64,000 bases of DNA, taken from assembly GCA_023846275.1 (NCBI GenBank), contig CM043874.1, forward strand, positions 23,121,130 through 23,185,129, written 5' to 3'. This document shows positions 51,001 to 60,267 of this stretch, piece by piece (the first letter of the stretch is position 1; each line of letters opens with the position of its first letter). Under the pieces are notes generated by a model. The model did no database searches. It was not told the DNA's origin and worked only from the letters and a program-made list of their open reading frames with translations. Made by a program: the position numbers and the translations under genes. The DNA is from Vanilla planifolia (lineage: Eukaryota; Streptophyta; Magnoliopsida; Asparagales; Orchidaceae).

Positions 51001-52103
51001 GAAAAGGAAGTAGTGCACACATACAACTGAAATATGGAGCATGCCAAGCAATGACATCTTCGTTCCAATGCTTTGGCAGATAGTGTTTAATTGCAGGCAA
51101 TACTGTTGCACTGCAATATAGAACAGAAAAATTAAGTACAGAAGTTAGAGTTCCTGAAACAAATAGAAAACTAGTACACTGAGATCAAGTTTTAGAGTGC
51201 AAAAGTAGCCTTACGAAAGTGCGATGATCCCAAGCACACAAAAGTAACACGTAAGTACAGCATTGACCAAATCTTTTGAGAAAAACTTGAAAAGCAAAAA
51301 CAAAGACAGGAGCATTGCACTGCCTACTAGAGGAAAGCGCATTGCATGTTCATTTGACATTGTCTCCTGCAAATTTGCAAATGGCCTTTAAAGAAATATG
51401 CATCACCTGAATGCAGAGAAAAGTACAAGATACAAGAGCAGTTTTATTTAAGAATATCAATGGCACTCACAGATGGTGGTGAGCACTTCACTGATCTGTA
51501 ACAACCAACATATACTGTAAGGCATGCTGTCATGATTACATTCAGATTTGAATTTACCGTGAAGAAAAGGGGTGCAAAAGTGAGGCCTGTAAATAATACA
51601 AGTAAATTGGTCAAGCTAAAATAAACTTGTTTGATAAAGTAGATATTGCTTCTTTTTGAATCAAGTAAATCCATCAAAAAGGCATAAATGAACGAAACCA
51701 ACATTAACTAGGCAAGAAGACATCATGATCCATGAAAATACTAGTAATAGGACCCTGGAAAGTCTACGTTTTAACAAGAAATTCATGCACGTGTTAGTGC
51801 CTAAATCTAAAGTTGCATTAAATCTCCAATTCAGATTTTTGCATTATCATGAAAAATAGAATTTTGAGTATTGCTTTTCTAGGTGGCATTTACAAAGAGT
51901 AACAAACTACAAGCAACTGTAAAATGTTCAATTACTGTATTGGATCAAAGTACAATATTTTGTTCATTAAAACCAGCATATAAGAACCTAACTTCCAAAA
52001 TCATAAATATCGTGTAGCTTGGAAGCCTAATTTATTAATAGCTTTTGTAAATTTTACCTAAAAGAGCTACATTAGCTGCACGTTCATGGTTGTTCATCCC
52101 CAT
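30008..52103 (-). CDS. SPP: Signal peptide peptidase (intramembrane aspartyl protease), complete, 11 exons
   Basis: Exons in transcript order: 52103-52058, 51586-51471, 51366-51215, 51110-51028, 36088-35958, 33528-33478, 32831-32745, 32668-32599, 32323-32187, 32073-31996 and 30088-30008. All junctions are GT-AG and in phase, giving 343 residues, close to the about 344 expected for plant SPP. The family cleaves signal-peptide remnants and other transmembrane segments in the ER membrane. Catalytic motifs are intact: YD at residues 199-200 (LFVYDIFWVFF), GLGD at 238-241 (SMLGLGDIVIP) and PAL at 292-294. Hydrophobic segments typical of a nine-span protein are present. The C-terminus is a short hydrophilic tail (LLEYDESKIAAK...KKVE). 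Start: two in-frame ATGs (52103 and 52097) follow an in-frame TAA two codons upstream. The second matches the family N-terminus better (M-x-x-HERAAN); the first is used here by the scanning rule. One intron is 14.9 kb. Confidence 0.95.
30784..30846 (+). repeat. Interstitial telomere-like heptamer array (GGATTAG)n
   Basis: Nine consecutive 7-base units in strict register: acattag, agattag, ggattaa, ggattag, ggactaa, ggattag, ggattag, gaattag, ggattag. The unit in register is ATTAGGG, one base from the plant telomere unit TTTAGGG. The array ends 45 bp before the trnN-like sequence. Confidence 0.75.
30891..30963 (+). tRNA. trnN-GUU: Degenerate plastid-type trnN-GUU copy (organelle-derived insertion)
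   Basis: The D arm AGCTCAGTGGTAGAGC, the T arm GTAGGTTCGAATCCTAC and the 3' acceptor half TTGGGGAG match plastid tRNA-Asn(GUU) as I remember it. Differences from that memory: TCATC for TCCTC at the 5' end, GTTGG for GTCGG in the anticodon stem, GTTGTAGG for GTCGTAGG before the T stem, GTTAAT for GTTAAC, and one extra T in the anticodon loop (CTTGTTAA, 8 bases). Three of the changes are C to T, two of them at CG sites. It lies antisense inside the last SPP intron. It is almost certainly a non-functional nuclear copy. A mitochondrial source (plant mitochondria also carry plastid-like trnN) cannot be excluded. Confidence 0.8.
31996..32073 (-). CDS. SPP: SPP exon 10 (PAL motif)
   Basis: It encodes residues 292-317, PALLYIVPGVIGFLAVHCLW then NGEVKP. 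It contains the PAL motif that completes the presenilin/SPP active site. The acceptor is acttgcag and the donor is gtaggt. Confidence 0.95.
32187..32323 (-). CDS. SPP: SPP exon 9
   Basis: It encodes residues 246-291, GIFVALALRFDVSRGKQNGY, FNSAFLGYTIGLILTIIVMN and WFQAAQ. The acceptor is ggctttag and the donor is gtgaag. Confidence 0.95.
32599..32668 (-). CDS. SPP: SPP exon 8 (catalytic GLGD)
   Basis: It encodes residues 223-245, LLFPTSDSARPFSMLGLGDI then VIP, plus one base of Gly246. It carries the second catalytic aspartate, D241. It is separated from exon 7 by an intron of only 76 bp (32669-32744). Reading through that intron gives a frameshift and an early stop. Confidence 0.95.
32745..32831 (-). 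CDS. SPP: SPP exon 7 (catalytic YD)
   Basis: It encodes residues 194-222, AGLFVYDIFWVFFTPVMVSV then AKSFDAPIK. It carries the first catalytic aspartate, D200 of the YD motif. The acceptor is tgtacag and the donor is gttggt. Confidence 0.96.
32832..33477 (-). other. SPP intron 6, 646 bp
   Basis: Ordinary AT-rich intron bounded by gtgagt and tgtacag on the - strand. I see nothing else in it. Confidence 0.85.
33478..33528 (-). CDS. SPP: SPP exon 6
   Basis: It encodes GIEMLSLGSFKTGAILL (residues 177-193), phase 0 at both ends. The sequence is essentially invariant in plant SPP. The acceptor is ttttacag and the donor is gtgagt. Confidence 0.95.
33529..35957 (-). other. SPP intron 5, 2.4 kb
   Basis: Bounded by gttctt and ttttacag on the - strand. 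It contains a pure 23-base poly(A) run at 33960-33982. No gene or family signature was seen in the remainder. Confidence 0.85.
33960..33982 (+). repeat. Poly(A) tract
   Basis: Twenty-three uninterrupted A residues followed by ggatcc, in an SPP intron. It may be a simple repeat or the 3' end of an unrecognised non-LTR retroposon. I see no clear target-site duplication. Confidence 0.8.
35958..36088 (-). CDS. SPP: SPP exon 5
   Basis: It encodes residues 133-176, TALSVEFTRSQIVASIPGTI, FVFWYASQKHWLANNILGIS and FCIQ. The acceptor tttctacag was chosen over the AG three bases further in (ctacagcag) because it keeps the family spacing between PYF and SVEF. The donor gttctt is weak. Confidence 0.92.
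36590..37090. repeat. Diverged direct repeat in SPP intron, copy 1
   Basis: It aligns in the same orientation with 48105-48620. Shared blocks in order include aatctaaa, ggtaccccc / ggtccccca, acttgaacctgat / acttgaacctgac, cagtggtgaattca / acagtgaattca, gtaaactt / gtaaacat, aataacata-type AT blocks, atggcttcatgata / caatttcatgata, and gctagttacacaaat / gctaactaaacacat. I estimate roughly 65-70% identity by eye. Confidence 0.55.
38661..38688 (+). repeat. Perfect 14-bp tandem duplication
   Basis: The word gagaagcaattccc occurs twice with no gap. It is a small local duplication in the 14.9-kb SPP intron. Confidence 0.85.
39974..39988. repeat. (AT)n microsatellite
   Basis: Seven AT units in the SPP intron. 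Confidence 0.85.
41540..42170 (-). mobile_element. Ty3/gypsy reverse transcriptase remnant
   Basis: On the - strand, about 41825-41700 reads QMCIDSYAINKIIIKYNFFM then PTLYDLFNMMAGAVISFKIE. This aligns with the gypsy RT core [29 protein letters not shown]...SKIDLRSGYHQ. Just beyond it are pieces matching YHQI..., AFKT(N)DKLYK and LFNCPS. On the upstream side, pieces resemble EEFPDLFP, IQHxID and CAVPALLTPKK. Stops and frameshifts break the frame throughout, so it is a dead copy. The open frame at 41825-42127 on the + strand is its antisense shadow. Confidence 0.75.
44969..44994 (+). repeat. (ATT)n microsatellite
   Basis: Eight complete ATT units plus AT, in the 14.9-kb SPP intron. Confidence 0.9.
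45590..45790 (-). mobile_element. Ty3/gypsy protease/linker remnant
   Basis: On the - strand it reads LLGRAWLYDLDVTKFMGLNT then CAFKVGDKKIVLNLVKS, matching the retropepsin end and linker of plant gypsy elements (LLGRPWLYDLDVT...GRSNSC.F...GKKI.L). In an intact element it would sit a few hundred bases before the RT. Here about 3.4 kb separates it from the RT remnant on the same strand. Confidence 0.7.
46111..46170 (-). mobile_element. Gypsy-type gag zinc-knuckle remnant
   Basis: On the - strand it reads NCFNYGKIGHYMNYCPREN, a CCHC zinc knuckle (C-x2-C-x4-H-x4-C) whose second Cys is replaced by Tyr. It lies about 330 bp upstream (in element direction) of the protease remnant, in the order expected for gag-protease. 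Confidence 0.65.
48105..48620. repeat. Diverged direct repeat in SPP intron, copy 2
   Basis: Partner of 36590-37090. The two copies bracket all the gypsy coding remnants of this intron, so they could be the LTRs of an old element. Other possibilities are an internal duplication or two insertions of one family. Confidence 0.55.
51028..51110 (-). CDS. SPP: SPP exon 4
   Basis: It encodes residues 105-132, SATVLPAIKHYLPKHWNEDV then IAWHAPYF, plus one base of Thr133. The acceptor is atattgcag and the donor is gttgta. It borders the 14.9-kb intron. Confidence 0.93.
51215..51366 (-). CDS. SPP: SPP exon 3
   Basis: It encodes residues 55-104, ETMSNEHAMRFPLVGSAMLL, SLFLLFKFFSKDLVNAVLT and CYFCVLGIIAL, plus two bases of Ser105. 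It supplies two hydrophobic spans. The acceptor is atttgcag and the donor is gtaagg. Confidence 0.95.
51471..51586 (-). CDS. SPP: SPP exon 2
   Basis: It encodes residues 16-54, GLTFAPLFFTVNSNLNVIMT then ACLTVYVGCYRSVKCSPPS. The acceptor is tatttacag and the donor is gtgagt. LNVI-TACLTVYVGCYRSVK is strongly conserved in plant SPP. PLFFTVNS differs from the more usual PLVVKVNP I recall. Confidence 0.93.
51587..52057 (-). other. SPP intron 1, 471 bp
   Basis: Bounded by gtaaaa and tatttacag on the - strand. An ordinary AT-rich intron with nothing else visible. Confidence 0.85.
52058..52103 (-). CDS. SPP: SPP exon 1 (start)
   Basis: It encodes MGMNNHERAANVALL plus one base of a Gly codon. The donor is gtaaaa. 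An in-frame TAA two codons before the first ATG excludes a longer N-terminus. Use of the second ATG would remove only Met-Gly. Confidence 0.88.
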
Positions 52104-52870
52104 AGCTTAAAAATTTGCAAAATCAGATGATACAAGAGCTATAACTTGACAAGGTCGCTTCAGATGACAAAATTTCCGATTAAGAACAACAGTGCTCACA
52201 ATTCAGAGCAAAACAAGGGCCTAATCTCTTCGCAGTGCTAGTCCTGAAAGAAAATCATAAAAGTAGACATGAAAAACAATATATAAAATTACACTACAAA
52301 AATAAGCAATTAGCAAGCATGAAAATCATCAATTTCGCATAAAGAAAGAATAGGATGAACGAAAATATTCGATTTGGAGAGTTAGACAAATCAAATCAAC
52401 TTCAATAACTTCCAATCTGCGAAAAGGCTGAAATGCACAAAAATTATGCTGTTTGCATCGGAAATAAAGTGACAAAGAACCCAGATGCCGAACCAAACAT
52501 GAGCAAAAAGAAAACGACGGTACAGTTCAACAAAGGGAAAAGAACGTTTTTTTATCAAATCATCAAGACGACGGCCTAGCCTAATAGAGACCTATCAGTC
52601 CCCCCTCCGTCAGTTTCCCTACAGCAACCCTTTACTCGTTGATCTCAAAGTACCAACACCACCAACAAGCAAAATCATCTCTCGATCCGTGTCAAGAGCA
52701 AACAAAGAAAGATCAAGAAATGGCTTCAAAATTGTAGGGGAAAGGAAACAAAGACCGGAGGAATTCGGCGAAAGACCTAAGGTTCTCTTTCTCCTCCTGA
52801 AATCGAGGACGAGGCAGAAATCCCCGAGGATTCGGAACGGACAGAAGAATTCTGACTCGGCGGCAAGTAC
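52104..52870 (-). promoter_or_regulatory. Probable SPP 5' untranslated region (possibly with an intron)
   Basis: Immediately before the SPP start the - strand has a good acceptor, tttctttcag at about 52252-52243. Bases 52640-52870 are noticeably richer in G+C than the DNA around them, as in a plant leader exon. A candidate donor (GTAAAG) lies at 52635. These suggest a two-exon leader with an intron near 52243-52635. The transcription start is not determinable and I see no convincing TATA box upstream. The - strand open frame at 52619-52927 overlaps this leader and has no family signature. Confidence 0.45.
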
Positions 52871-52925
52871 CGGGTAAAAATCAGTATTCCGTAACTTTAA
52901 AGTATTTATTACTATTTTAAAAATC

Positions 52926-52949
52926 ATTTATGTAATTATTTATGTAATT
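52926..52949 (+). repeat. 12-bp tandem duplication upstream of SPP
   Basis: The word atttatgtaatt occurs twice without a gap, just upstream of the presumed SPP leader. Confidence 0.85.
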
Positions 52950-55900
52950 ATTATCAAAAAAAATTTTGAATCTAAATTTTTTTACGTTTAATATTAACAT
53001 TGATTATTTAAGATAAACATTTCAGTAAATCATTCATTTGTTTATTTGTTGGCATTTAATTATATTTAAAATTTATTTATTATTTTAGACGTTAACATTT
53101 AAACATTGTTATTTACTTTAATTCCATTTATTTAAATTGTATTTTTTTAACTTTTAAAATTTTCATTTTTATTGAATCTCTCTTCCTATTTCATTTTATT
53201 TTCATGACAACAAAACTTAATTGACATAAATCTATTTAAATGTATTTTATCTAATCAGCTGGTATATATAAACTAAATAATTACATCTATTATTAAATTG
53301 TCTATAACATTAATTAATATTAAGAAATTAGGTGCAAAGTGAACATATTATAATCGTTTAGTAAGAATATAAAGTAAAGACATTTGATAACTTAATAAGT
53401 TTTTCATAAATAATATTATATATATTGAATGACATGTTGTATTTTTATGAAATAAAAATAGAGAATTCATTTAAAAAATAGTGATTTTAAAAAAATAATC
53501 ATTAAATGAGTCTTCTATTTTGGCTTTTAGACACATCAAGTTTTTTTTTTCAAGTGATTAAAATCAAATTAATATCATGTAATCATGATAAAAAAAACTT
53601 TTCTAATACCATCAAAGTCGTGTCCATGAAATTCTCATATTTCACTATTGGTGCATAGTCACTTGTTGAAGTAGTAAACAAGAACAAGCTTAACATACAT
53701 GTTATAATATTTTGTATAACATCTTGCTCATTTATGATTTATTTTTTAATATTATTAAAATATCAATTTTAAAATATAATATTAGAATTACCTATTATTT
53801 TAATTTTAAAAATAAATAATATATTATTTTAATTAAATAATTTAATTATAATAATAGCATTTTCTTCTCACATTTTTAATAATTTATTTATATAAAAAAT
53901 ATAACTTATATCCACATTTTTTAATAATACTTCTTATTATCTGTTCCAATTATTCATCAAACCATTTTTATCTTTATTATTTTTCTTGTAAGACTTTACT
54001 TTGTTTATTCATTTAATTTTAGCAAAACTACAGAATGACATTGAATTTATTGAATAAATATTATTTTTCAATTAAAAATATAATGTTTAACTATTGTATT
54101 AGTCATATATTTTATCTTCATAACCATTAGTTAATTTCTTAAAAATTATTTATCAATAATCATTATTATATGTAAAAAGTTGTACATGGTAATTGTAACA
54201 AACAATTATTAATATATTTGTAATATAAAAAATATCAACCATGAATATGTGATGTAATATTTTGAAATAATTATAAAAAGTAATATTAAAAACATTAGAT
54301 TATATGTGTATAAATAATGTTGAAATTATTAATATAACAAAAGATTTGAAATCCACATTGATTTTTAAAGAAAAATTTATATTAATCACATGCATTAACT
54401 TTCAGACAAAACTTGATATATTACCCAAAAGTGTAAAATTCCTATCCTTATTGGCAATAACTTTTAAGGGATTAGTCTTAGGGAAAGCAAAGTATTATAA
54501 TTATTTATAAAAATAAAAAAAAACATTGCTCAAGAAAAAGTGCAACAAAAATAATGAAAAAGTAAAAAAAAATCTAGCAAAATATTGATATATTTGATCT
54601 AGTCATTAGGTTGATCAAGCTAATAATCAATGAAGTGTGATTTAATAAGAATGAAGAAAATTATTAGATATAAAAAGTTTGATTTATAAAAAATATTCAA
54701 AGAAAATATTTTAAAATAATTTTAATGATTTGAAAAATCTTTAAAAGTGATTTTGTATAAATTTTAATTTTACTTTAAAACATATTATGTTTTTAATAAT
54801 ATTTTTTATAAAAATTATGAAATAAAAAATATCAACAAAGTTTAAAAAATACATAAATAATTTTTAGATTATTTGGCTTAAAATTAAGCATACATCTACC
54901 ATCGAAAAAAATTAGACAAAAACAAAACAATCAATATAAGTATTTTGCCAAAAGATAGGTAGACTAAACCCTTGTAAAAGCAAAATAAAGAGACATGCTA
55001 TAATGATCTTGCAACAAAATAAACTTAGCAATAGAACAAAAAAATTAATGATATAAAATTAAAATTAATATAAATAAAAATCTTATGATTGATGAAATGC
55101 TTATTAAGAAAAAAATATTTTAATTAAACTAATTAAGAATAAATAAAATTGATAATTTAGCTTATTTAAGAAAAAGGTAGAATTTGGAGTTTAATAATTA
55201 AAGATGCAACTAATAGAGGAGATAATAAGTATTGCCCATTAATGGTTTAAATTATTTGAATTTTTTTAAAGTTTATCAAACTTGTCATAAAAAATTTATC
55301 AATCAATTATGTTTAAAAATCTCTTATTTATAGACATTTTTCAGTAACTAAAAATAGTTACCAAATAAATCAATTAGTCATTATTATTTGGTAAAGGTTT
55401 TTAATTAAAAACTTATGTATTATTTAAATAAAAGTTATAATGATTCACAAATTCATACTAAAATAATTGTTACATAGAAATCGTTCGATTTGAAGTATTA
55501 TGTACTGTTTGATCACGAAAACTACACGACTCAAAGACTAGAGTTAAATTGGCACTATTTAGAAACTAGGATTTGGACTATTTGATCTCAATTATGATTT
55601 AATAACTATATTAAGATCTTATGTATAGATTTAATATGAACCATGCGATCGCAAACTTATGTGATCGTATAACTGATTGAATTAGCACTTAAAAAAGTAG
55701 ATGTGATGGTGACTATTTAATAAAAACATTAAGTGATTAGATGGTGGAAATCACTCTGTCAAATCAAAAGTTAGCCACGCAAATAAAACACTACATTATA
55801 GTCCCACATGGTTTATTTGGTTTATGTTTATCTCCTTATAATACTTTCTCTGTGTGTCAAAGATAGCCAATTAATGGGGTTGATTGCCCTTGCTTAGTTT

Positions 55901-58900
55901 GGGACTTATTCACCCATACCACAAGTAATAAATTATAATGATTTAATGAATTTTGGAGTTATGCCTTGATTAGAAGATCACTTCCAAGGTTATTGAATAA
56001 AAATAGATGAAAAAAATTCAAGAGATGAGACAAAATGATGAAAATTAACATGCAACACAAAGCAGTAGAGCTATATACTTGGTTGCACACGAAGGTTTGT
56101 TGACATGCAACACCAAGGAAGAAATGCTAAAATTAATTATATGAAAAAATAAAAAAATTAAAACCAACTACATGTATGAGTGGGCTTGCAAGGGTAATCC
56201 TAACTTCGAGCATCACATTCGCAATGGCATTAACTGGGTCACATGCATTACACATGATCGATAAGTGCATTAATTCCCACATGTAGGGGAGCATGCTAAG
56301 GGTAGGTGTCACATAAGTCACGTGCATAGTATGTGCCATCTACCATGTGCATAGGGCCAATGGTGTCTGAAAGTTGGGTGTAAGCAAGGCTTTCGAACTC
56401 AGGCATGGTGTCGGACGACTCAAATTTAATATAATTTTAAATTTTTTTCTAAAGGCAAAAACATCTTTTTCTAACTAAAATATTAGGCTTTTGAATTAAA
56501 TATTATATTCCAACCTCTATATAAAGAGGTGAGAAGTATATATGAAGCAATTCAAAGATTTATAAGAATTAAAACTTTAAAAATTTTAAAATCTTTTTAA
56601 GGAAATATTCTTGGAAAATTAATCTTCTTAAGAAATTTATTCTTCTATTGACAAAAATACTCTTCTCCTTCTTTCTTTCTTTTTTTTTGCTATTTATCAT
56701 TATCACACATTCTCTTTCACTACAACTACTTTAAAAGAAAGATCTACTAACGATGGCTCAGGACAATAATACCTTACAGACAGATCACGTCTTAATTCGA
56801 CCCAGACATGTATAAAGGTTTGGGTGTTATGTCCCAACCTGATTAGTATAGTGAATCAAGTTCATAAGTAATTGCCTCTACTTGCATAAGGTGTGTAGTT
56901 TGTTTATGTTAATTAGAATTAGAGTTTTTTTTATTATTTTTTAATAATTGATAATTTATTATTACAATATACTTTTGTAATAAATTATTGAAGAAAGATT
57001 TTCAAAGATATGATTAAGAATAAGTGTTTTTAGATAGTTAGGATAAGTTTAAGATTTTAAATCCTAATGTTTTTTAAAATAATTAGTTTAAATTTAATTT
57101 TTATTTCATACAAGAATAATTTAAATCAAGATTAATACTCTAATTAAAATAAAAATAAAAATAAAATATCTAAAATTAAACTCAAAATGAATCGCTTAGT
57201 AATTAATCACCCTGACCAAGATGTTTTTCATAAGATTTGAAATTTGCTCATCTTCTTTCTTTAGTTTAGTCATGAAGATGAGTATTGATTATCTAAAATT
57301 TGAAATTCAACTTAAATAATTTATTAGAAATACATAAGATTTATTATTATCAAACAAAACACCATCACTAGTAGTTAACAATACAATAATTAAATTATAT
57401 GATTCATGAGTCATATCTTCTAATAGTCATTAAATTATTTGATAAAGAGTCATTTTTCTTGTTTGGAATGAAAGAACCCATTGAATCATCTATTGGATCA
57501 AATTAAACTATTTGATTCTTGATTACCTCATTCGATACGATAATTATTCCATCTAATGAAGTGTAATATTTTTAAGGTTTAGAGTGGATGAATCGATCAT
57601 ACCATTCAATTACAATATCAAACCATCTTATCTTATGATGAAAACCTAGTTCGATAGTCTAATTAGAGAAATTGAACCATTTGAGTTTATGGGAGACAAT
57701 GATTTAGATTCTTACATTTTGTTGATTTGAACTAAGGTACTACTAATATGATAAAATTTGATAGCCAAAGCTTTCAACAATAATCTAGATGTTTATTAAA
57801 TCCAAATTTGAGGCATTTTCAAAAGTTTAGGCTTTTTTATGTGATAGATTACACCTAAAATTTATTCATATTTATTTGTCAATATAATTTTTTTTAAGAA
57901 TATGATAAAAAAGGTCACTAAGGGATAAAAATGATATATGATATGTTGCTTTAATATATAATACTAAGCTGATCTAATATGCCATATAGATAATTTCCTA
58001 ATTATTTTATATTTTTAGTTAATTATGGTTGTAATTATTTATTTATAAGGCTAATATGAGTTTTAAATTATTTTTATATATTTTTATATTTTTATTATAT
58101 GATCAAAGAGAGTATTTTTATTATTTTACTTTTGAATCTAGGTTTAATCTTGTAATATATTTAAAACCAAGTTATTAAATAAAAAAGATTGGTTTACTTA
58201 GCATTGTTTGACATTATAATTTTTAGTGAATGCTATGATAACTTATGTTATAAAATTCTTAAATTAAGAATTTGAGAAAACATGAATATCCTTGTGTTAT
58301 TATTGAGATGTCATGATAGCTTGATTTTATAATTAAAGGCTTACTAGAATTAAGATCTTTAATAATCTTATGATTTCATAAGTAACTTGAGAATTCTAAT
58401 TCGATTTTATTAGCATGCTCATTTAACTGTGGATGGTAAAACTTCAGTTTAAATTTTAAATATACGAGTTTACGATTTGGCTATTATGAAAAGTAAATTT
58501 ATCATACATCCATGTATATCTCTAGATCATGATATAGTTTCTTTTAGATTACAATATAAAGATATATGAGTTATGATTCAAATTTACCTTTATCATCATC
58601 ATCATCTTCATCATTGCTATCTTTCACATCAAATCTCAATATAAGATTCTCTTATATCCATTACATCATCATAAAGGCATTTTCTCCTAATTACCTTTAG
58701 TTGTAAAAGAGCATTCCTAATAAATTTTTTTAGTTATTATTGTTCTTTGAGTAGCTTAATAATACACTTTAGCATTTTCCCATAACTTTTATTATCTCTT
58801 TCATTCTTTGAAATCTCTTGATTTCATTCATCGTGTGAGAAGATTTTGACAGCATAATCTGGTCAAGTTATGATGTTCTAATGTAGGAGCACAATGCATC

Positions 58901-60267
58901 TCCAAAGAACAATGCTTCAAGTATAGCCTACTTTAGACACATAATTGATCAACTTTAGACTCCTTTTGATTAGATTAGTTTCTTTGGTCTATTTTTAGTT
59001 ATTGGTGATAAACCCCATGAGCCCTAAAGGGAATATATTATTTTGATGACAACAAATTATTTAAGTGTTCTTCTTATGGTCTAACTTGTCTACTTAATCT
59101 GTTATGTATTAAACTAAAAGACAAGCAAACAAAGTAGATATTTTTAATTTTTTTGGATGGAAGGAGTCTTGGATAATCAAATCAAGATATTTAGAGTAAA
59201 GGTGGAAGATGTCTTCCACTAATTCAAGTGAAGAAGATAGAAGCATGCATCCTTCAAGTTGTCAATAAGTTAAATCTTCTAAGACATATGTAAGGATTAT
59301 AATTAGGTTAATAATCATATATCAAAGCTTATATTTTATTTGTTAAGTATTTACATTGCATTTAAGTAAACATGCCCTAATAACTCAAATAACATATCAC
59401 AAAGAGCAAATAAAATTAATATAACTCATCATGCATATATTATTGCATAATTTTATAATGATTTATGAGTTAAGAGAAGTAGAATTTGAATTGAAAAATT
59501 AAATAAAAATTGACTAAAGTTTGTACTAATCATAAGTTATGGAACCACTTTGTATTATACAATTAGCTTTAAGTAAAATAGACTAACATAAACTATTTAA
59601 TCTAAGCTAACTAGTGGTGCTTTATCAAATCCAATGGAATGATCTTATGATTGGACTAAATGACGTGTTCACATGAGCTGAATACAACTAATCAAATAGT
59701 TTTGAGATTTAAAGCATACTATGTAGTCTATATAACAAGGAATCCCAAGAATTTTATATGCTATGGTATTATCTATTTAAAAAAATACAACTTTTCAAAA
59801 GGATGGTATTAAAAGAATATTAGAATTATTAAATATTAAAATAATATAAGTTATACATTATAAAACCTTATATATTATGATTAATAAAAAATATATAATA
59901 TTTAAGTCATGCATGACGTTTGTATAATCCTAAAACTTTATTATAATATGGTAATTTATACCATAAAGTATGATTAGCTAAGGATAGTTACACATAACAT
60001 ATAATTAAAAACCTAAAAGTTTTCTAAAATACATTAAAATTTTAAAGGATAATACAAATAGCTCTGTATAAGACATCATATATTATGATACATTTATCAC
60101 ACAATACAACTAGAACAAAAGTCACATAATAACTAATTCAAACATGTCTTTAAACAAAATTAGGCATTAAAGGTCACATCTTATCTATCTATTAACTTTT
60201 AATTTCTCTCTAATTAAGAATATTTGAGAAATAAATAGAGTTGATAAGTTAAGAGGATACAAAATAT
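52950..60267. other. Very AT-rich intergenic DNA, no gene seen
   Basis: Long runs of A/T dominate, most strongly at 53.0-55.4 kb, and no open frame has a recognisable signature. A TATA-like word (ctatataaagagg) at about 56517-56529 is followed by a pyrimidine-rich stretch at 56660-56690. This resembles an LTR promoter region but is not enough to name an element. Confidence 0.7.

Larger units (their letters stand above)
36089..51027 (-). other. SPP intron 4, 14.9 kb, containing decayed retrotransposons
   Basis: Bounded by gttgta (exon 4) and tttctacag (exon 5). It makes up about two thirds of the gene span. It carries Ty3/gypsy remnants on the - strand at 41.5-42.2, 45.6-45.8 and 46.1 kb, a pair of diverged direct repeats near its two ends, and microsatellites. 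Stretches 37.2-41.5 and 42.2-45.5 kb have no recognisable coding content. Confidence 0.85.

Noticed and set aside
52619-52927. A 102-codon open frame on the - strand near the SPP promoter
   Set aside because: It overlaps the likely SPP leader, extends into very AT-rich upstream DNA, and shows no family resemblance. The G+C-rich leader itself explains the open frame.
56500-56820. TATA-like word plus pyrimidine tract and an ATG frame (MAQDNN...) considered as an LTR or pararetrovirus leader
   Set aside because: The frame ends quickly, no primer-binding site or coat/RT motif follows, and no second LTR copy was seen.
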